NCBI GenBank assembly: GCA_963575745.1
Contig: CAUYUJ010000383.1
Location: 30,001 to 94,000 of the forward strand
Reading direction: 5' to 3'
Length of the DNA: 64,000 bases
Source of the DNA: Prorocentrum cordatum
Taxonomy: Eukaryota; Sar; Dinophyceae; Prorocentrales; Prorocentraceae
Each line of letters opens with the position of its first letter. Positions within the stretch are counted from its first letter, which is position 1. Shown here piece by piece: positions 19,620-31,818 of this stretch. The position numbers and the translations under genes were made by a program. The notes below the pieces were generated by a model that was not told where the DNA came from, did not search any database, and saw only the letters and a program-made list of their open reading frames with translations.

Positions 19620-20262
19620 CCATTGGATAAGTCGCCCTGGGGGCCGAACGACTCGGCGGCGGCGGCGCGGGGCAGGGCGATTCGGTCGGCCGCCCTCTCT
19701 TTCCCCGCGGGTTCAGTCCCCCCGAACCCCCGAGGGCGCGAAACGCTTCCATCGGAAGAGTCGCCCTCGGGAGTCCGGGAGATCTTGCGCCCGCCAGAGA
19801 GGGGGCGGTGACCGAACGATTCGGCGGCGGCGGTGCTGGGCCAAGTGGTCGTTCGCCCCCCCCCCCCCACCCCACCGCCATGGGTTCGGGGGCTCGCCGA
19901 GGCCCCGGAGGCGCGAGACGCCCCCGCCGGGGAACACCGCGCCCGCGGGGGAGGGATCTGGGGCCGAGCGGCTCGGCGGCGGCGGCGGAGGAGGACGCGT
20001 TGAACCGTTCGGCCACGCCACGCGCCCACGCGGGTTCGGGGATCTCGCGCCCTCAAGAATGGGGGCGGGGACCGAACGACTCGGCGACGTTGGCGGCGGG
20101 GGGCAGGGCGATTCGCTCGGCCGCGCTCCCCCCCCCCGCGGGCACGGGGCACCCCCGAAACCCCGTGGGCGCGGGGCGCTTCCATTGGAAGCGTCGCCCT
20201 CGGAGCCGGGGGAACTCCCGCGCCCGCGGGAAAGGGGGCGGGGACCGAGCGACTGAATTCCG
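19620..20262 (+). repeat. Tandem repeat, about 110-170 bp, five units
   Basis: GACCGA(A/G)CG(A/G)(C/T)TCGGCGG words at about 19643, 19811, 19963, 20071 and 20243 are each followed by GCGGGGGGCAGGGCGATTCG-like and CTTCCATTGGAAG(C/A)GTCGCCCTCGG-like blocks. Both strands have long artificial frames here. Confidence 0.65.
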
Positions 20263-20509
20263 CTCTGCGGCGGGGCGGCAGCGGGGGCGGGGCGGGGGCG
20301 GAAACGCCTCGCCATGCTGAGCTCTGATTTCTGGGCTCGTCAGGGCGGAGGAAGTAGAAGGGGTGGCTGGGGGGGCGTGCGATTGCGGGGGGGGGGCGAG
20401 CTCTGCTCCTCTTCGATTTCATCTTGTTCCTTGTTCCCCCCCCCTCCCCCCCCTCCTCTCGCCCACCTCCCCCCCCCTCTGAACCGGCAATCCCTCGGGA
20501 ACCGCGGCA

Positions 20510-21215
20510 GAATCTGCAGGCGTCCTTCAGGAATCCTGAGGAGTCATACAAAATGATCCTTCAATCCCCAAGAATCCCCCAGGGAACCTCCGGAAGTCTG
20601 CAGAATTTTCAGGCGCCCTCAGGAATCGCATAGGAATGCCGCGGTAATCCTTCAGGAATCCCGAAGACCCCCCCTGGAATCCACGGGGAACCTGAAGGAG
20701 GAACCCACGCGATTCTACGACACCACAACGGGAATCTAGAGGAAACTTCAAGACCCCCCAGTGACCCTCGAGGACACGAGTTCTCCCGGGAGCCTTGAGT
20801 TTTTTCCCAGGAATCCTCGGGCGGGCAAGCGACGCTGAAGGAATCTTCGGGAATTCTTCGGGATCCCAAGGGACCCGCAGACGTCTTCCAGACGCCGCGC
20901 AGGAATCGTGCAAGAATCCCCCAGGAATCCTTTCGGGGCCCATTAGGAATCCTCCAGTAACCTTCACGACGCTCAGAGAACTGCGAAGCACTGTTGGCGA
21001 TTCCTGCACGAATATTTTAAAAGCCACCAATGTCTCAGAACTCCGAAACGCATCCTGCGGGGGTCCCCAAGCAGCCCCCCAGCCTGAAAGGCCGCGAGGG
21101 AAACCGTCGACGCAATCTTGTAAGGGGCCTCGAAGGGAAACCCTAAGGGGCATCTACGGAGCCTCTAAAAGAACCTCTAAGACAGCATCTAAGGGTACTG
21201 TCAGGAGCCTCATGG
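20510..21215 (+). repeat. Quasi-periodic AGGAATCCTC array, about 0.7 kb
   Basis: Variants of AGGAATCCTC, GGAACCTC and GGGACCC repeat with 10-15 bp spacing up to the first ATG of LINE-1. A 208-codon minus-strand frame through it is an artefact. Confidence 0.6.
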
Positions 21216-23514
21216 GAAACCTCTCGGGACCATGGCCCCTCCTCCTCCTCGCCCTTCTGGCCAGCTTCGCCCCCCAGCAGGAGCAAGGCTCGGGCCGGGC
21301 CGCCGCGGCCCCAGGGGGGGAGACGTGGACGTGCGGAAGTTGCGGATGCAAGCGCAACATCATGGGCCGGTGGTTCTGCAAGAATTGCAAGGTCACTCGC
21401 TGCGACCGCGACGCGCCCCCTTCGAATGCCGAGCGTTCCTCGTCGGGGCATTCGTGGGCTTCGCACGACCAGTTGCCGCCGCCGCAGAGCGGGCCCGGCA
21501 GCTTGCCGCCGCGCTCAGGGCCGCCCATTGCGGCGGGCGGAGGCGCAGTTGGCGCCAGCTCGCCGCTGGCGCCCCCTCTCCACCGACGCGCCCAGCACTT
21601 GGAGCAGAGCGGCGATGCGCCAGGTGCTCGGCGGCACCATCCAGCCCTCGAGAAGAAGCGCCGCGACGTGGACGCCCCAGTCGCGCCGCTGCAGGCTCGG
21701 GTCAACATGGCGCCCCACGAGCTGCAGCAGCTCATGGGGTGGATCGACAAGGCTTGCAACGCGTGCGACAAGATGCGGGGGGGGGCCTCTGCCGTCAGAG
21801 GGACAAGATCGCAGGGTCCCACGGCGAGCTCACCAGGGCGGAGGCCGCCCACGCGCAGCTGGTGCAGCTGCTGCACGAGCAGGTCGCGAAGCCTGGGGTT
21901 GCGCCAACGCCTGAGACTGCGCTGCTGGACATCGCGTCGATGGCGCAGGGCGCGGCCGACGACCCCCAGTTCTCGAGCGGCTCGCTGCTCAAGCCGCGCG
22001 ATGACTACGAGCCCACTGGCCCCGACGCTGAGGGGGCGGAGCGCCGCGCGAAGGAGCCCAAGGGCGCGGTGCGGAAGCACTTCTGCGAAGCTTTGAGCAA
22101 AGCGCGCGTCTTCCATCAGGGGCAGCAGGAGATGCCCGCACGCTGCGCTGCCAAGCGGCCGGCTTGCCCTGGGCCGTCAGGAGGTTCATCGGCGGGCGTC
22201 GCCATTTGTGTTCGCGACGGGCTGGGCTCATTTCCGCTGACCTCGGGGGCAAAGGTCGCTGCCCACCGCGTCACTGCGGCAGCCATCAAGCTTCCAGGTG
22301 GCGCGCAGATGCTGACCATGTCAGCCCACCTCCACGATTGCCGGGGCCTCGCCTCAGTGAGCCTAAACATCTTGGGGAAGATAGGTTCGATGGTGGAGAA
22401 GATGGGGTGCCCGACGGTGGTGGGCGTTGACTTTGACGCGATCCCTTCCTTCGTCGTTGGAGCGGGCGCGGGGGGCAACCTCGGCCAGCAGATCGCGCCA
22501 GGAGACGCCGCGCGCAATTCGATCGGGGGGGGGGAGGGGGGGGGGGCGAAAGTGCACGGTTACTTTTTCCATTTGCGGGGTCTGGCCAAGGGTCTGGCTG
22601 CTGCGGCTGCGCTGGGAGAGAGCGTTCTTTCGCCCCGCTCCCCCGCGCACCTGACCCCCCCCCGCCCTTGCCGCAGTGAGTTGTCGGCTCTCAGCTTTCG
22701 CAATCCACCGAAGCCCCCCTCGCAAGCTGCCCCCCCTGTCGTCGCCCTGGACCAGGACCCTGCTCTGGGATCCTCGGTCGCCCGCGCGCTGGAGCAGGCG
22801 CGAAGCCATGTTTATTCGGGAGGTTTCGAAGGCATCCAGGAACACTTCGGCTCGGCACAACGTCCGCAGGCTGACCAAGCGGAGAAGGAGGTGGCTGCTG
22901 TCGCGGTCGCTGCCATAGCTTTCTGGGGGCCCAGGGGGGGCCCTCGCCCCAGCTTCGCTGGGCCCCGACTCCCTCCCCCCAGGCAGCCCGTGTTGTTCGC
23001 TCATCGGCGGTTGAGCTCGAAGGCGCAGAGACTCCACCGCCTGTGGTCAGCTAGTGACCTGGCAGAGATGGACGTCCTCCTTGTCGCGCTGGAGGCACCA
23101 GCAGCCGCCATTGCAGAGGGATTGCAGTCCAGCCAGCGCCTTTTGTCATATGTCAGGGAGTTGCGGAGGTGCTTCAAGGCGTCGCTCGTTGCTGAGCTGG
23201 TGCAAGATTGCGCGCATGTGGGTGAGTGGAGGTGCCTGAATGGTCCCCGCGTGCCGCCCAGAGGAGCGCTGGCCGCGAGGTGGACGGGAGAGGGGCGGAC
23301 TCCTCGCGCGCGCCGAGCTCGTCACCGGCGGTTGGGCTGCCGGGCGATGAGCTGCGGGTGGAGGCCCGCCAGCGAAGTCAGGACTCGCTTCCCCTTTGGT
23401 GGTTATACTGAATGGCAATGCATGTTCGACCAGCGCTTGGCTGAGGTCAAACGCGCTGCCAATCGTGAGGCGTCTGCTTCCTGGAGAGAGCGGCTGTTGC
23501 ATCGAGGTGACTGA
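21212..23514 (+). pseudogene. LINE-1: ORF1-like zinc finger region and endonuclease
   Basis: From ATG 21212 a frame encodes a short hydrophobic stretch and then a RanBP2-like zinc finger (WTCGSCGCKRNIMGRWFCKN, with a last Cys after it). It stays open to a G run near 21780, where the reading passes to another frame. That frame contains an endonuclease/exonuclease/phosphatase-like domain at about 22190-22450: AGVAICVRDGLG, then AHLHDCRGL and PTVVGVDFDAIP, where the usual catalytic GDFN has become VDFD. The frame continues through a linker with a CFK...WRERLL end at 23514. Frame breaks and the altered catalytic motif make it inactive. Confidence 0.65.
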
Positions 23515-23754
23515 GGGGCCACGCGGACCCACGTGGTCTCAAAAGGCCCTACCCCCTCGGGCCCCAACCACCACCCTGGATCTTGAAGGGGTGCTGGTTG
23601 CGGGCCCGCTGCCCCTCCTCAGAGAAGAGAGCAAGCGCTTCTCGGGCCTTTGGCAGGATGGCATGGAGAACGCCTGGCTCCCGCATGGGGCGTTGACCGG
23701 CCCCCCCCCCCTCTTGCGCTGGTGACGCCCGCTCCATTTTTCGCAACTTTCGCG

Positions 23755-25290
23755 ACAAATATGCCGTGATTGCGGGTGGATGCGCGAATTCAATATGATA
23801 ACGGAGCCTACCCTGAGTTTGTTGTGATATTTCTCGTTTATGGAGAGGTCTGCCATGATCCCTTCTCAGATCGCCATCGCCATCTTCGCCCTGATTGCGA
23901 AACCCTCCTCCGGTTTCCGTCCCATTGCCATGTCCTGTGGGTTTTTCCAGGATGCGCGGCAAGCTTCGCCGACCCCTCGCTGTCACTTCTGTGCTGGCCC
24001 TTTGGAAGGCGCCCAAGACGCCGTCTGGCGCCGGGCGTTGCGCGCAGAAGGAAGCGCCGCGAAAGGAGGAGAGGGGCGGATGCACTCTTCACCGATCTGT
24101 ATACATATTATGAAACCTCGGGTCGCAAGGTGCTGGACCTGCGGCTGCATTGCCATGTGCCCCCGGAACCGCTTCCTTTCTGTGGGTGGTGTTGTGGATG
24201 GGTCGTTTTCGCTTTGGTCGCCGAGGGGGCCGATTGCGGGGCGTTCCCTCGCCGCCACTACCATCCGGGCCAACGCCGCCCAGGCTCTGGACGCCCTCGG
24301 GCCCCCGCCCGCCATCCAGTTGAAGTCTTACATTGACGATGGGGAGCTCAACGCCACGGGACCATCGAAATATATCCTTGCTGCCTTGCCGCCTGTTGCG
24401 AGGGCCTTACGTCGAACCCTTGTTGAGGGGGCCGGGGCGCAGATTAGCGTCGAGAAGCTCGCCGTGATCTGCTCATCTCGGAATCTTGGCAGGGCCTTGG
24501 CCGGAGCCATGGGTGGCTTCGCTCGGCGTCTGAAAGAACGCGGCTGCGGCCGTGAACCCCGGGGTGGACGGCGCCGCGGGCAGGGCCGCCAGGTGTCTCG
24601 GGCGTTTTGCTGGGATCAAAGAGCGTCGTTGCGCGGGGCCCTTGTCTGGGGCCACGCGAGGTGCCGGCCTAGCAGGCGTCTCCGACAGCGAGCTGCTTGC
24701 GCTGCGCAGGCTCGCCGGCAGTGCGCTGGATCGTAGCGCGGGAGGCAGTTTGCTCGCCGCTCTGATTTGTCATGATGACCCGCCCGCAGGGGCGGCCGTC
24801 GCTTCCATCTACCGCTGGGCGAAGGAGGTTTGGACGACCCATCAAATCGCGTCGCTTGTCCTTCTCTTTCGCCACGATGCGCGCAGCTTGAGACAATGCG
24901 TTCGCCCGCCCCTCTGGGCCGTGGAGGTCGGCCTCGGGGCCCATCTGCGCGATGCGATAGTTGCTCGAACGTCTGTCGTGGAGCATGTGATCGTTCGGGG
25001 TCGCTCGAGAGGAGAAGGGTTTGGACATTTACCTAACTGTGATCTCCATTGCCATGGATCGCTCCCTTCTTTTGCGGGCCAGCAGGCGCGTCTTGGAATG
25101 GGATCTTGGGGCTCGGTCTATCATGGGCAAGGTCTGTTGCGATGGCATCCTCTCCTGGCCCACCTCCTCTGAGATGAATGCCCTCGAGAAGGGGCGCGTC
25201 CGTTCCGCTTGTTTTTGTGATGTTGTCTGGACTCGGGCTAAGGCTCGGGAAAATGTGTACGTGGTTGATACTAATTGTGGGCTTTGAGGC
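23755..25290 (+). pseudogene. LINE-1 reverse transcriptase, frameshifted
   Basis: Reverse transcriptase landmarks occur in two frames. SSGFRPIAMSC and DAVWRRALRAEG lie at 23900-24060 in one frame. FTDLYTYYE near 24085-24110 in another corresponds to motif A. SYIDDGEL at about 24326-24350, back in the first frame, is motif C with its Asp-Asp pair. A thumb-like region follows (EKLAVICSSRNLGRAL) and continues in a third frame from 24552. No uninterrupted enzyme exists. Confidence 0.6.
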
Positions 25291-25546
25291 ACAGCTAAGG
25301 ATACGATGCGACATCGACTGCGGGCATGCGTAGCCTGTGCTGACCTTAAAGCCGAGCTCGTGCCTGCCCAGGTCCAGTTGTTGGCAGCCGAGGCCGACGA
25401 CGCCGCGTTCTCTTGGCGAACGAGGCGCCATTGCCTAGCTTTGCGCGGGCTTCGAGCACCTTGGCTTGGACTGGGACTTTCGGGGGGGGGATGTTCGTGG
25501 ATTGATCGTCGCTGCGTCGCAGAGTGCCTGAACTTACGAGAGCTGC

Positions 25547-26487
25547 GTGGGCCGCCACTCTTGTAGACGAGGCCTCGACGCAAGAGATGATCCGGATCCG
25601 AGGCTTGGCGCAGCCCCCTATCCCCAGACCCCACAGAGTGCTGAATGCAATGCGTTCTGTGCGGCGGCCTGGTTCGCGGCTGGCTGCTCGACTATCCAAT
25701 TGGTTTGCTTTAGCGTTGTAAACTGCGCCCACCCTCCACGGGGTAAGCAGTGCAGTTATAAGCGCTCGCATGTTGGGCGCGCCCAGTTCATCCGTGACAA
25801 GCTGCATCATGTTCGAGTGGATAAAATCACGGTGCGTGTAAATGTCCAGGATGCCACGGACCCCAGTGACAGATTTCTTCGGCTTGGGAACAACCTAGTC
25901 GATGTTCCTCCTAAGCTTGCTGCCCCCTCGCACTCTGGCCCGTCGTTCGAGGAAGCTGAAAGGCTGGATCAACAGTTATATGTGGCTCATGTTGTCGGGG
26001 TCCTTGCGGTTGAGCTTCTTCCGCAGTGGCCTCCGTTTGTCTTGGGAGAAGACGTGTATCGTGGGAAGGCCCTTCCCGCTCTGCGTGTGACCTTCCTCTC
26101 GCCGGCAGCATCTCGGGAGCTTCTGGACACGCAGTGTTTGCCTGAATGGGTCGCGGGGAGGGCAGCCGCATCCCCTCCCCTCCGCCCGTCCCCACCTTCT
26201 TCCACGCGGTGCTGGTTCGCCCCCCGCTCGCTGGCTGGCGCCCCGGGCGTTCGAGGCTGGGCGCCGACGTGCTCCTGGCCAGAGGCCGTGCTTGCATTGT
26301 GCTCGATTTCTCGGGCGGCTCTCTCATCGCTGTTTGTCTTAAGTGCAAGGCCTACAGTGGCCACGGTAGGGCTCGGAATTTGTTGGACCAGTGCAGTAGG
26401 GCCCGCAAGAGCGCGGGGGCACGTCACTCGCGGCATCAGGTTTGCGCGGGAAAATACCCCAAGCTTCCTGGGTTCACCGCCGATTGA
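25547..26487 (+). pseudogene. LINE-1 RNase H end and C-terminal region
   Basis: A frame through 25740-26200 reads KITVRVNVQDATD...RLGNNLVDVPPKLAA at about 25830-25921, which matches the GN-x-x-(A/V)D-x-x-x-K end of retroelement RNase H domains, with an expected Ala replaced by Val. The following part (LDQQLYVAHVVGVLAVELL) resembles the C-terminal extension of such proteins. It ends before the triplicated segment. Confidence 0.45.
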
Positions 26488-26579
26488 GGACTTTGGCCCC
26501 CGTTGTCTGCTCGGGACGAGGACACCCCCACCAGTGCGCACGCCTCTGCCAGCGCTAAGGAGCAGGAGGGGGCCGATGT

Positions 26580-27445
26580 CATGTCGCGCCGGAGCGGCGG
26601 AGGAGGCGCCAGCGCGATCGAAGAGCCAGCTGGCCCGAGGAGGCTTGGCCCCGAGCTGCCGCACGATCCCAAATCGATCATCCCGACTGGGCCTGCACTG
26701 CAGCCGGGGGAGGCCCTCAAGGTCCCATGCGGGCCGTGCCCAGGGCGGGGAGTTGCGCAGCCAGTGGCCAAGTCCGATCGGGCCACCGCTCCGCCGGCGC
26801 GCAGCCGCCCCGAGGTTTCCCCCGAGAGGCGCCACGCCTCGTTCCCTCTGCAATATATCGCTAGTGCCCAGCCGGCCGCGGTGAATAGGCCAGACATTGG
26901 CGCAGCTATCGCCGCGACAGTCGCCCGAGGGGGCCTGGCCCCGAGCTGCCGCGCGACCCCCGGTCGAGCGTCCCATGGGCCTGCGCCGCAGCCAGGAGAG
27001 ACCCACGAGGTCCCAGGCGAGCGATGCCCGGGGGGAGGAGTTGCGCAGCCGCCAGTCGCCAAGTCCGATCGGGCCGCCGCTCCGCGCGCGCGTAGCCGCC
27101 GCGAGGTCTTTCCAGCGAGGCGCCACGTCTCTCTCACTCCGCTAGCCAGCGCCCGTGCCGTGGAGGTCGTCGTGTCGCGTCGGGGCGGCGGAGGAGGCAC
27201 CGGCGCTGTCGACGAGCCGGCTGGCCCGAGGAGGCCTGCCCCCGAGCTGTCGCGCGATCCCCAATCGATCATCCCGAATGGGCCTGCACCGCAGCGAGGC
27301 GAGGCCCTCGAGGTCCCAGGAGCGGCGCCCAAGGGGGAGGGGTTGCGCAGCCAGTGGCCAAGCCCGATCGGACCGCCGCCCCGCTAGTGCACAGCCGCCC
27401 CGAGGTCTCTCTCGCGAGGCGCCACGCTTCAATCACTCCGCACTC
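26580..27445 (+). repeat. Triplicated segment, period about 291-301 bp
   Basis: The block CGAGGAGGC(T/C)TG-CCCCGAGCTGCCGC starts at about 26636, 26927 and 27228. Each unit continues through GGGCCTGC(A/G)C(C/T)GCAG, GAG(T/G)TGCGCAGCC, CAAGTCCGATCGGGCC and CGCCACG(C/T)CTC. The copies have diverged by perhaps a fifth. A plus-strand frame is open through all three. Confidence 0.7.
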
Positions 27446-27540
27446 GCGCCAAGCCGTGAGCGACGCGCCCGAGAGTGCCCTACACGCCAGTGCCCTGGCG
27501 GAGGGGGGACAGCGCTCTGGGCTGAAGGCGCGCAGGCCTC

Positions 27541-27607
27541 CAGCGCGGTCAGTGCCAGGAGTGGCGATTCCGACCAACAGCGCGGTCAGTGCCAGGAGTG
27601 GCGATTC
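27541..27607 (+). repeat. Exact 30-bp direct repeat, period 37
   Basis: CAGCGCGGTCAGTGCCAGGA plus ten more bases occurs at 27541-27570 and again at 27578-27607 without a mismatch. Confidence 0.95.
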
Positions 27608-27749
27608 TGACTAGGTGGGTCTTTGTGTGTAAGGGCCCCCCCTTACTCCACCCGCCCAGTCATGCTCGGCCCTCACGTTGGCCGCGCGCGTGGTCTCTCA
27701 CCCTCATTGAGGCCAGTTTCGTTTTCACGAGGCGAAGGTGCCTGTAGCG

Positions 27750-28390
27750 GGCCAAAAAATGTTCAAGAGCCTTTGAGGAAGCCTCTAGGGAAAATGCTAA
27801 GGAAACGTTTCAGAAGCTTCCAGGAGCCTCCAAGGAGCTTTTTAGGAGCCTTTGAAGAAGCCTTTTTCGGAGCCGCTGAGGAGCCCCTGATGAAACCTCT
27901 ATGGAGCCAGCCTCCCAACGAGCCTCCCAGGAAACCGCTTCAGGTGCCTCCTAAGGAGCCTCTATAAGGAGGCCCCTACGGAGACTCTAAGGAGCCCCTG
28001 AGGAAACCTCTCAGGCGCCTCAAAGGAAACTGCCTTCGAAGGAGCCTATAAGGGAACCTCTAATGAGCCTCCAGTGAAACATTACGGAGCCTCTAGGGAG
28101 CCTTCAAGGACACCGCGAAGGAGCCTACAAGGAGCCGTTTATAACAAGAAACCTCAGAAGAGGCTTTAGGCTCAAAGGAGCCTCGAAGGAAATCTGTGCG
28201 AAGCATCTAATGAATCTCGGAGGAGCCTCCCTAAGGAACCGCGAAGGAGCTCCCACGGACACCTTTGAGGAGCGTTTAAGGAGCCTCCATACGGAACCTC
28301 GAAGGAGCCTCCAACCAAACCGTTCATGTGCTTCCAAGGAGCCTCCATAAGGAACCCCGCAGAAACCTTCAAACAGCTTTTGAAAGCTGA
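27750..28390 (+). repeat. Quasi-periodic AAGGAGCCTC array
   Basis: Variants of AAGGAGCCTC, GAGGAAACCTCT and GGAGCCTCCA fill about 640 bp. Same architecture as the AGGAATCCTC array at 20510-21215, but with a different core word. Confidence 0.65.
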
Positions 28391-28535
28391 ACATGTGGTT
28401 ACGGTTGGTCCGAATTGGGTGGGGTTTGGACCGACATGGTTTGAAATTTGTCCCAGATGGTTGGCATTAGTTTCATTGTCGGTTCGCGCCGCCGCCCCTC
28501 GACAGGAGAGGGGGGGGCCTGAATTTCGAATCCAA

Positions 28536-28568
<33 letters not shown>
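28536..28568 (+). repeat. Homopolymer G run
   Basis: About 30 consecutive G. Its true length is likely uncertain in any assembly. Confidence 0.9.
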
Positions 28569-28569
<1 letters not shown>

Positions 28570-29480
28570 GAAAGCCCTCCCGTTTGGAAAGGGGGGTGGG
28601 GGGGGTCACTGACGACGGATCGGGACAGAGGGGGGGCTTTGTCGGCGACGGACCAGTGAAACGGGGGGGAGGTGGGATCCAGCGGCAGTCCCCCCCCCCC
28701 TTCTGGACGCATCCAGCGGCGCGCCCTCCTTGTTCAGCCAGCGCGAGGTTGGATACCCAGCATGCTTCACAACAGGAAGTTGGTTTGCATAGTCTGCATG
28801 ACTTCGCGCTTCTCCAAAGGCCGTCGTCAGTGCGCATGTTGCAGAGCGCGGCACATCTGAAGGCTTACGCTGCAAACAATGATAACGATCGCTGTTTGTT
28901 GGAACGGCAAGCCACAGGCTATTCGGGCAAGAATTGCAGGTCTGCGGTGCCACAAATGATGAGTCCACCAGTCCTGGCTTGTTCGTCTTGCGTCGTTCTC
29001 TGGCCTGTCTATGTTTTAAAGCGCTAACTGGATGAAGCGGAGTACGTGCATCGACCGGGAGCGTGGCATATTCGCAAGCATTCACACGTCATTGCGCAGA
29101 CGAGCGGGCTTGGCGGCACGCATTGAGGTCCCCCTTCCGATTTTCGATCCATCGGGGTAGGTCCCTTAGACGAGCGAGCAGAAGAAACGCAGATCGCCGT
29201 CAATCCTCCCTGGGCTAAGCGGTGGTCACGTGGAACGGGCCGACGGGTCGTCACCGTCTTTGCTAAATTGGCATTCAACCTGTGCACTTATACGAAGAAG
29301 GTTTGCCTAATCGCCTAAGGTGCTCCAAACTCCGTGTCCCAAAAAAGGAGAGGGTCACAACCTTTCCAGACGAGCAGTATTAGACCCCCCCGGACCAGTC
29401 ATAAAATGGCGGCTTGTTGCCCAGATGCCTTTGGAACTTGCTAAACAGTTCCAAGCTGACCCCGAAATCAGACCACCCTC
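28570..29480. other. No supported gene
   Basis: Mixed sequence with several short frames on both strands. No domain and no tandem structure. Confidence 0.4.
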
Positions 29481-29483
29481 TTT

Positions 29484-29804
29484 TTGTCTGTGAAAGCTGA
29501 GAGGACCTTGAGCGCAAGTGGGGGAGTCCCATTGGGGCAGGAGAGGGTTGTGCACTTGCGCAAGGCCCACAAACAGGCTGCGAGTCCGTCACGCAAACGC
29601 TCACCTTTTCATGCCCAAGTTGTGTATGATGCTGGTGCAGTGCAGACGTTGCCTGCTCATCCTGCCCTGCCCAAAGGAATGCTGGATACCAAATTGCTCA
29701 GGCAGCAGAGGGAAAGAACCGTGCCCAGTCACGGGGAACAAGAGCTGGGGGAACTGGTGGCAAAAGGCACGTTAGGTCAACTGGGAGCGGGGAAAGAAGA
29801 ATAG
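29484..29804 (+). CDS. Hypothetical ORF, 106 aa
   Basis: A 106-codon frame of hydrophilic, Gln- and Lys-rich composition (GQERVVHLRKAHKQAASPSR; LPKGMLDTKLLRQQRERT) ending in GAGKEE. Composition is protein-like, but there is no recognised domain and no splice evidence. Confidence 0.25.
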   Translation: MSVKAERTLSASGGVPLGQERVVHLRKAHKQAASPSRKRSPFHAQVVYDAGAVQTLPAHPALPKGMLDTKLLRQQRERTVPSHGEQELGELVAKGTLGQLGAGKEE

Positions 29805-29819
29805 CTCCGTCAACTGACA

Positions 29820-30240
29820 CCGCAATTGAAGGCAACCCCTTGAACGCAGGTGGCAAACACTTGGCGGGCGAAGGCGCAGGTGTGACCAGAGTTGCCGCTG
29901 CTTGCTGATCACGACGTGGCGGAGGGGTAGGCCTAGGCAAGCAGCTCCCTGGTGACCAGTGCGGATGCACATCGATGAACAGCCTCGAAGTGGGTGCAAC
30001 GATGGGGCCAAGCAGAACTGACAACACACTGTCGCGGCCGGCACGCCGAGGACGTTCTCGACGATACGGTGCGCGTTCGCGAGACCTCGCGCGGGCGCCT
30101 CCGCCCCAGCGGCTGGCCGCCGAGCACGGCTGGCGCCTTGGGCCCTGAAGCGGATTGCGGGAGAGTGCGAACAGGGGCTCTCGCCTCGCCCCGTGCACTC
30201 AGAGGGCGGGGCCCAGGCAGGAACTGAGGGGGGCTCGTGT
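29820..30240. other. No gene assigned; both strands partly open
   Basis: A plus-strand frame (29994-30227) and a minus-strand frame (30127-29933) both look partly protein-like. The evidence does not favour either. Confidence 0.3.
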
Positions 30241-30261
30241 CAGAGCTGTGGGGGCGTGGGA

Positions 30262-30400
30262 TGGAAGAGGGGGAGGAGGAGACGGAATGGGCGGATCAGG
30301 AAAAGGAGGAGGAGGAGGAGGAGGAGGAAGAGAATAGGCGGATGAGGAAGAGGAGGAAGAGGAGGAGGAGGAGAAGGAGGAGGAGGACGGGAGGAAGGCG
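30262..30400 (+). repeat. (GGA)n purine tract
   Basis: GGA and GAA triplets with GCGGATGAGGAAGAGG interruptions. Confidence 0.9.
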
Positions 30401-30444
30401 ATCAGAACGGCCTGAGGCTTCTTGGATACCTCTCGAAATCGTTT

Positions 30445-30700
30445 CGGATGTCTCCCAGGAGTTGTTCGGAATTCCTGTGGGCGTCCAGGGAGCCTCCCGG
30501 CTGTCATTGGGGAGCTTTTGGAGCGTCTTGGGTGCCTCGGGGGTGCTTCTTGGGGGTCTCTTGGGGACCTCTTGGGGGCCTTTGGGGGTCTCTTGCGCGC
30601 CTCTCTGGCCCTCTTCGGGCGCTCTCGGGAGCCTTGGGATTATTTTGGGGCCATCTTTGAGGAGTTCGATCAAAGGGGGCCCCTCCCCAGGAGGCCAAAA
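30445..30700 (+). repeat. Quasi-periodic CTTGGGGG(T/C)CT array
   Basis: CTTCTTGGGGGTCTCTTGGGG, CCTCTTGGGGGCCTTTGGGGG and similar words repeat over 250 bp. Confidence 0.55.
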
Positions 30701-31117
30701 AAGGGCCCAACATCCTAGGAATGTATGGGAGTTGTACCTTCTCGCCGAGGCAATGTTGGACGCTCAAACGACTCGCGGGCGCCCCGTCAAGGGATAGAGG
30801 GCAGCGGGGATTGTCAATCTTGCCCCGAAGAGGAAGAACGGGGTTGGAAGTTGAGAAGCCCTGGATCACTCACGCCCTACAGGGCTGGTGGAACTTTGCG
30901 GTCACATCTGCGCTCCTGGCTCCTCTCGAACAACTGATCGCTGCATTCTGACGGGCCACATCTTGTGCAAGGGGATTACAAAGGCGACATGATGTGGAGA
31001 CCTATCGTCGGCTTCGTTTGCTCTAAAAAAACGTTGGGACGCCCAGCGCCCCGTGGTGGTGCCGAGGAAGGGTGCACACAAAAAAATCTAAGGCCCCAAT
31101 GACTCGAGAAGGGTAGT

Positions 31118-31370
31118 GAAAGGTGAGGGAGGAGGAGGAGGAAGAAATGGAGGAAGAGGAGGAGGAAGAAGAGGAGGACGAGGAGGAGGAGGAGGAGGAG
31201 GAGGAGGAGGAGAGGAAGGAGGAGGGGGAGGGGGGAGGAGGAGGGAGGGGAGGAGGAGGAGGGAGGAGGAGGAGGGAGGAGGAGGAGGAGGAGGAGGAGG
31301 AGGAGGAGGAGGAGGAGGAGGAGGAGGAGGAGGAGGAGGAGGAGGAGGAGGAGGAGGAGGAGGAAGGGCA
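31118..31370 (+). repeat. (GGA)n purine tract
   Basis: About 250 bp, nearly pure GGA at 31275-31368. Confidence 0.95.
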
Positions 31371-31372
31371 AT

Positions 31373-31618
31373 AGCCTTGGCCGGCCTCAGCAGGCCCCCC
31401 CCCGATTGGCCTGGAGGCGGTCGCAACGCCTTTGCGCCGCCGCTGGCAGCGCTTCTGGAGCGCTCCGCGCCCCAGGGTCAAGGTGCCGAGGCCGCCCTGG
31501 ACTACTCGGGGCGCCTGTCGGGGCCAGCCGGGGCTACTTGTGGGGGTTGTCTTCAGCGGCACCGTAACGGGTACTTACTAACAGGTACTTTGAATGTTTG
31601 CCAAAAGTTGCCGCTTTA
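31373..31618 (+). CDS. Possible exon, unknown protein
   Basis: Directly after the purine tract a plus frame reads DWPGGGRNAFAPPLAALLER, then GAEAALDYSGRLSGPAGATCGGCLQRH, to TAG at 31618. Codons are G/C-ending and it includes a Cys-x2-Cys pair. No family recognised. The start is inside the tract and therefore unknown. Confidence 0.3.
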
Positions 31619-31818
31619 GGGCCTTTTTCTTGCATTGCAGCTTTGCCCACATCGGGAAGGGCTGGGTTCGCTGGGTCACTGGCCAAAGTACCCGTTAGTG
31701 GAGTCCCCGTTTGAGGGGCGCTGATGTCTGCGCGCAGCCCGGAGGGAGGTGATTGTCTGGAGGTGGCCATGCCTCGTTGTCGACGAGGCGCAAGAGTGAC
31801 GTTTCGCTGGAGTGACCT

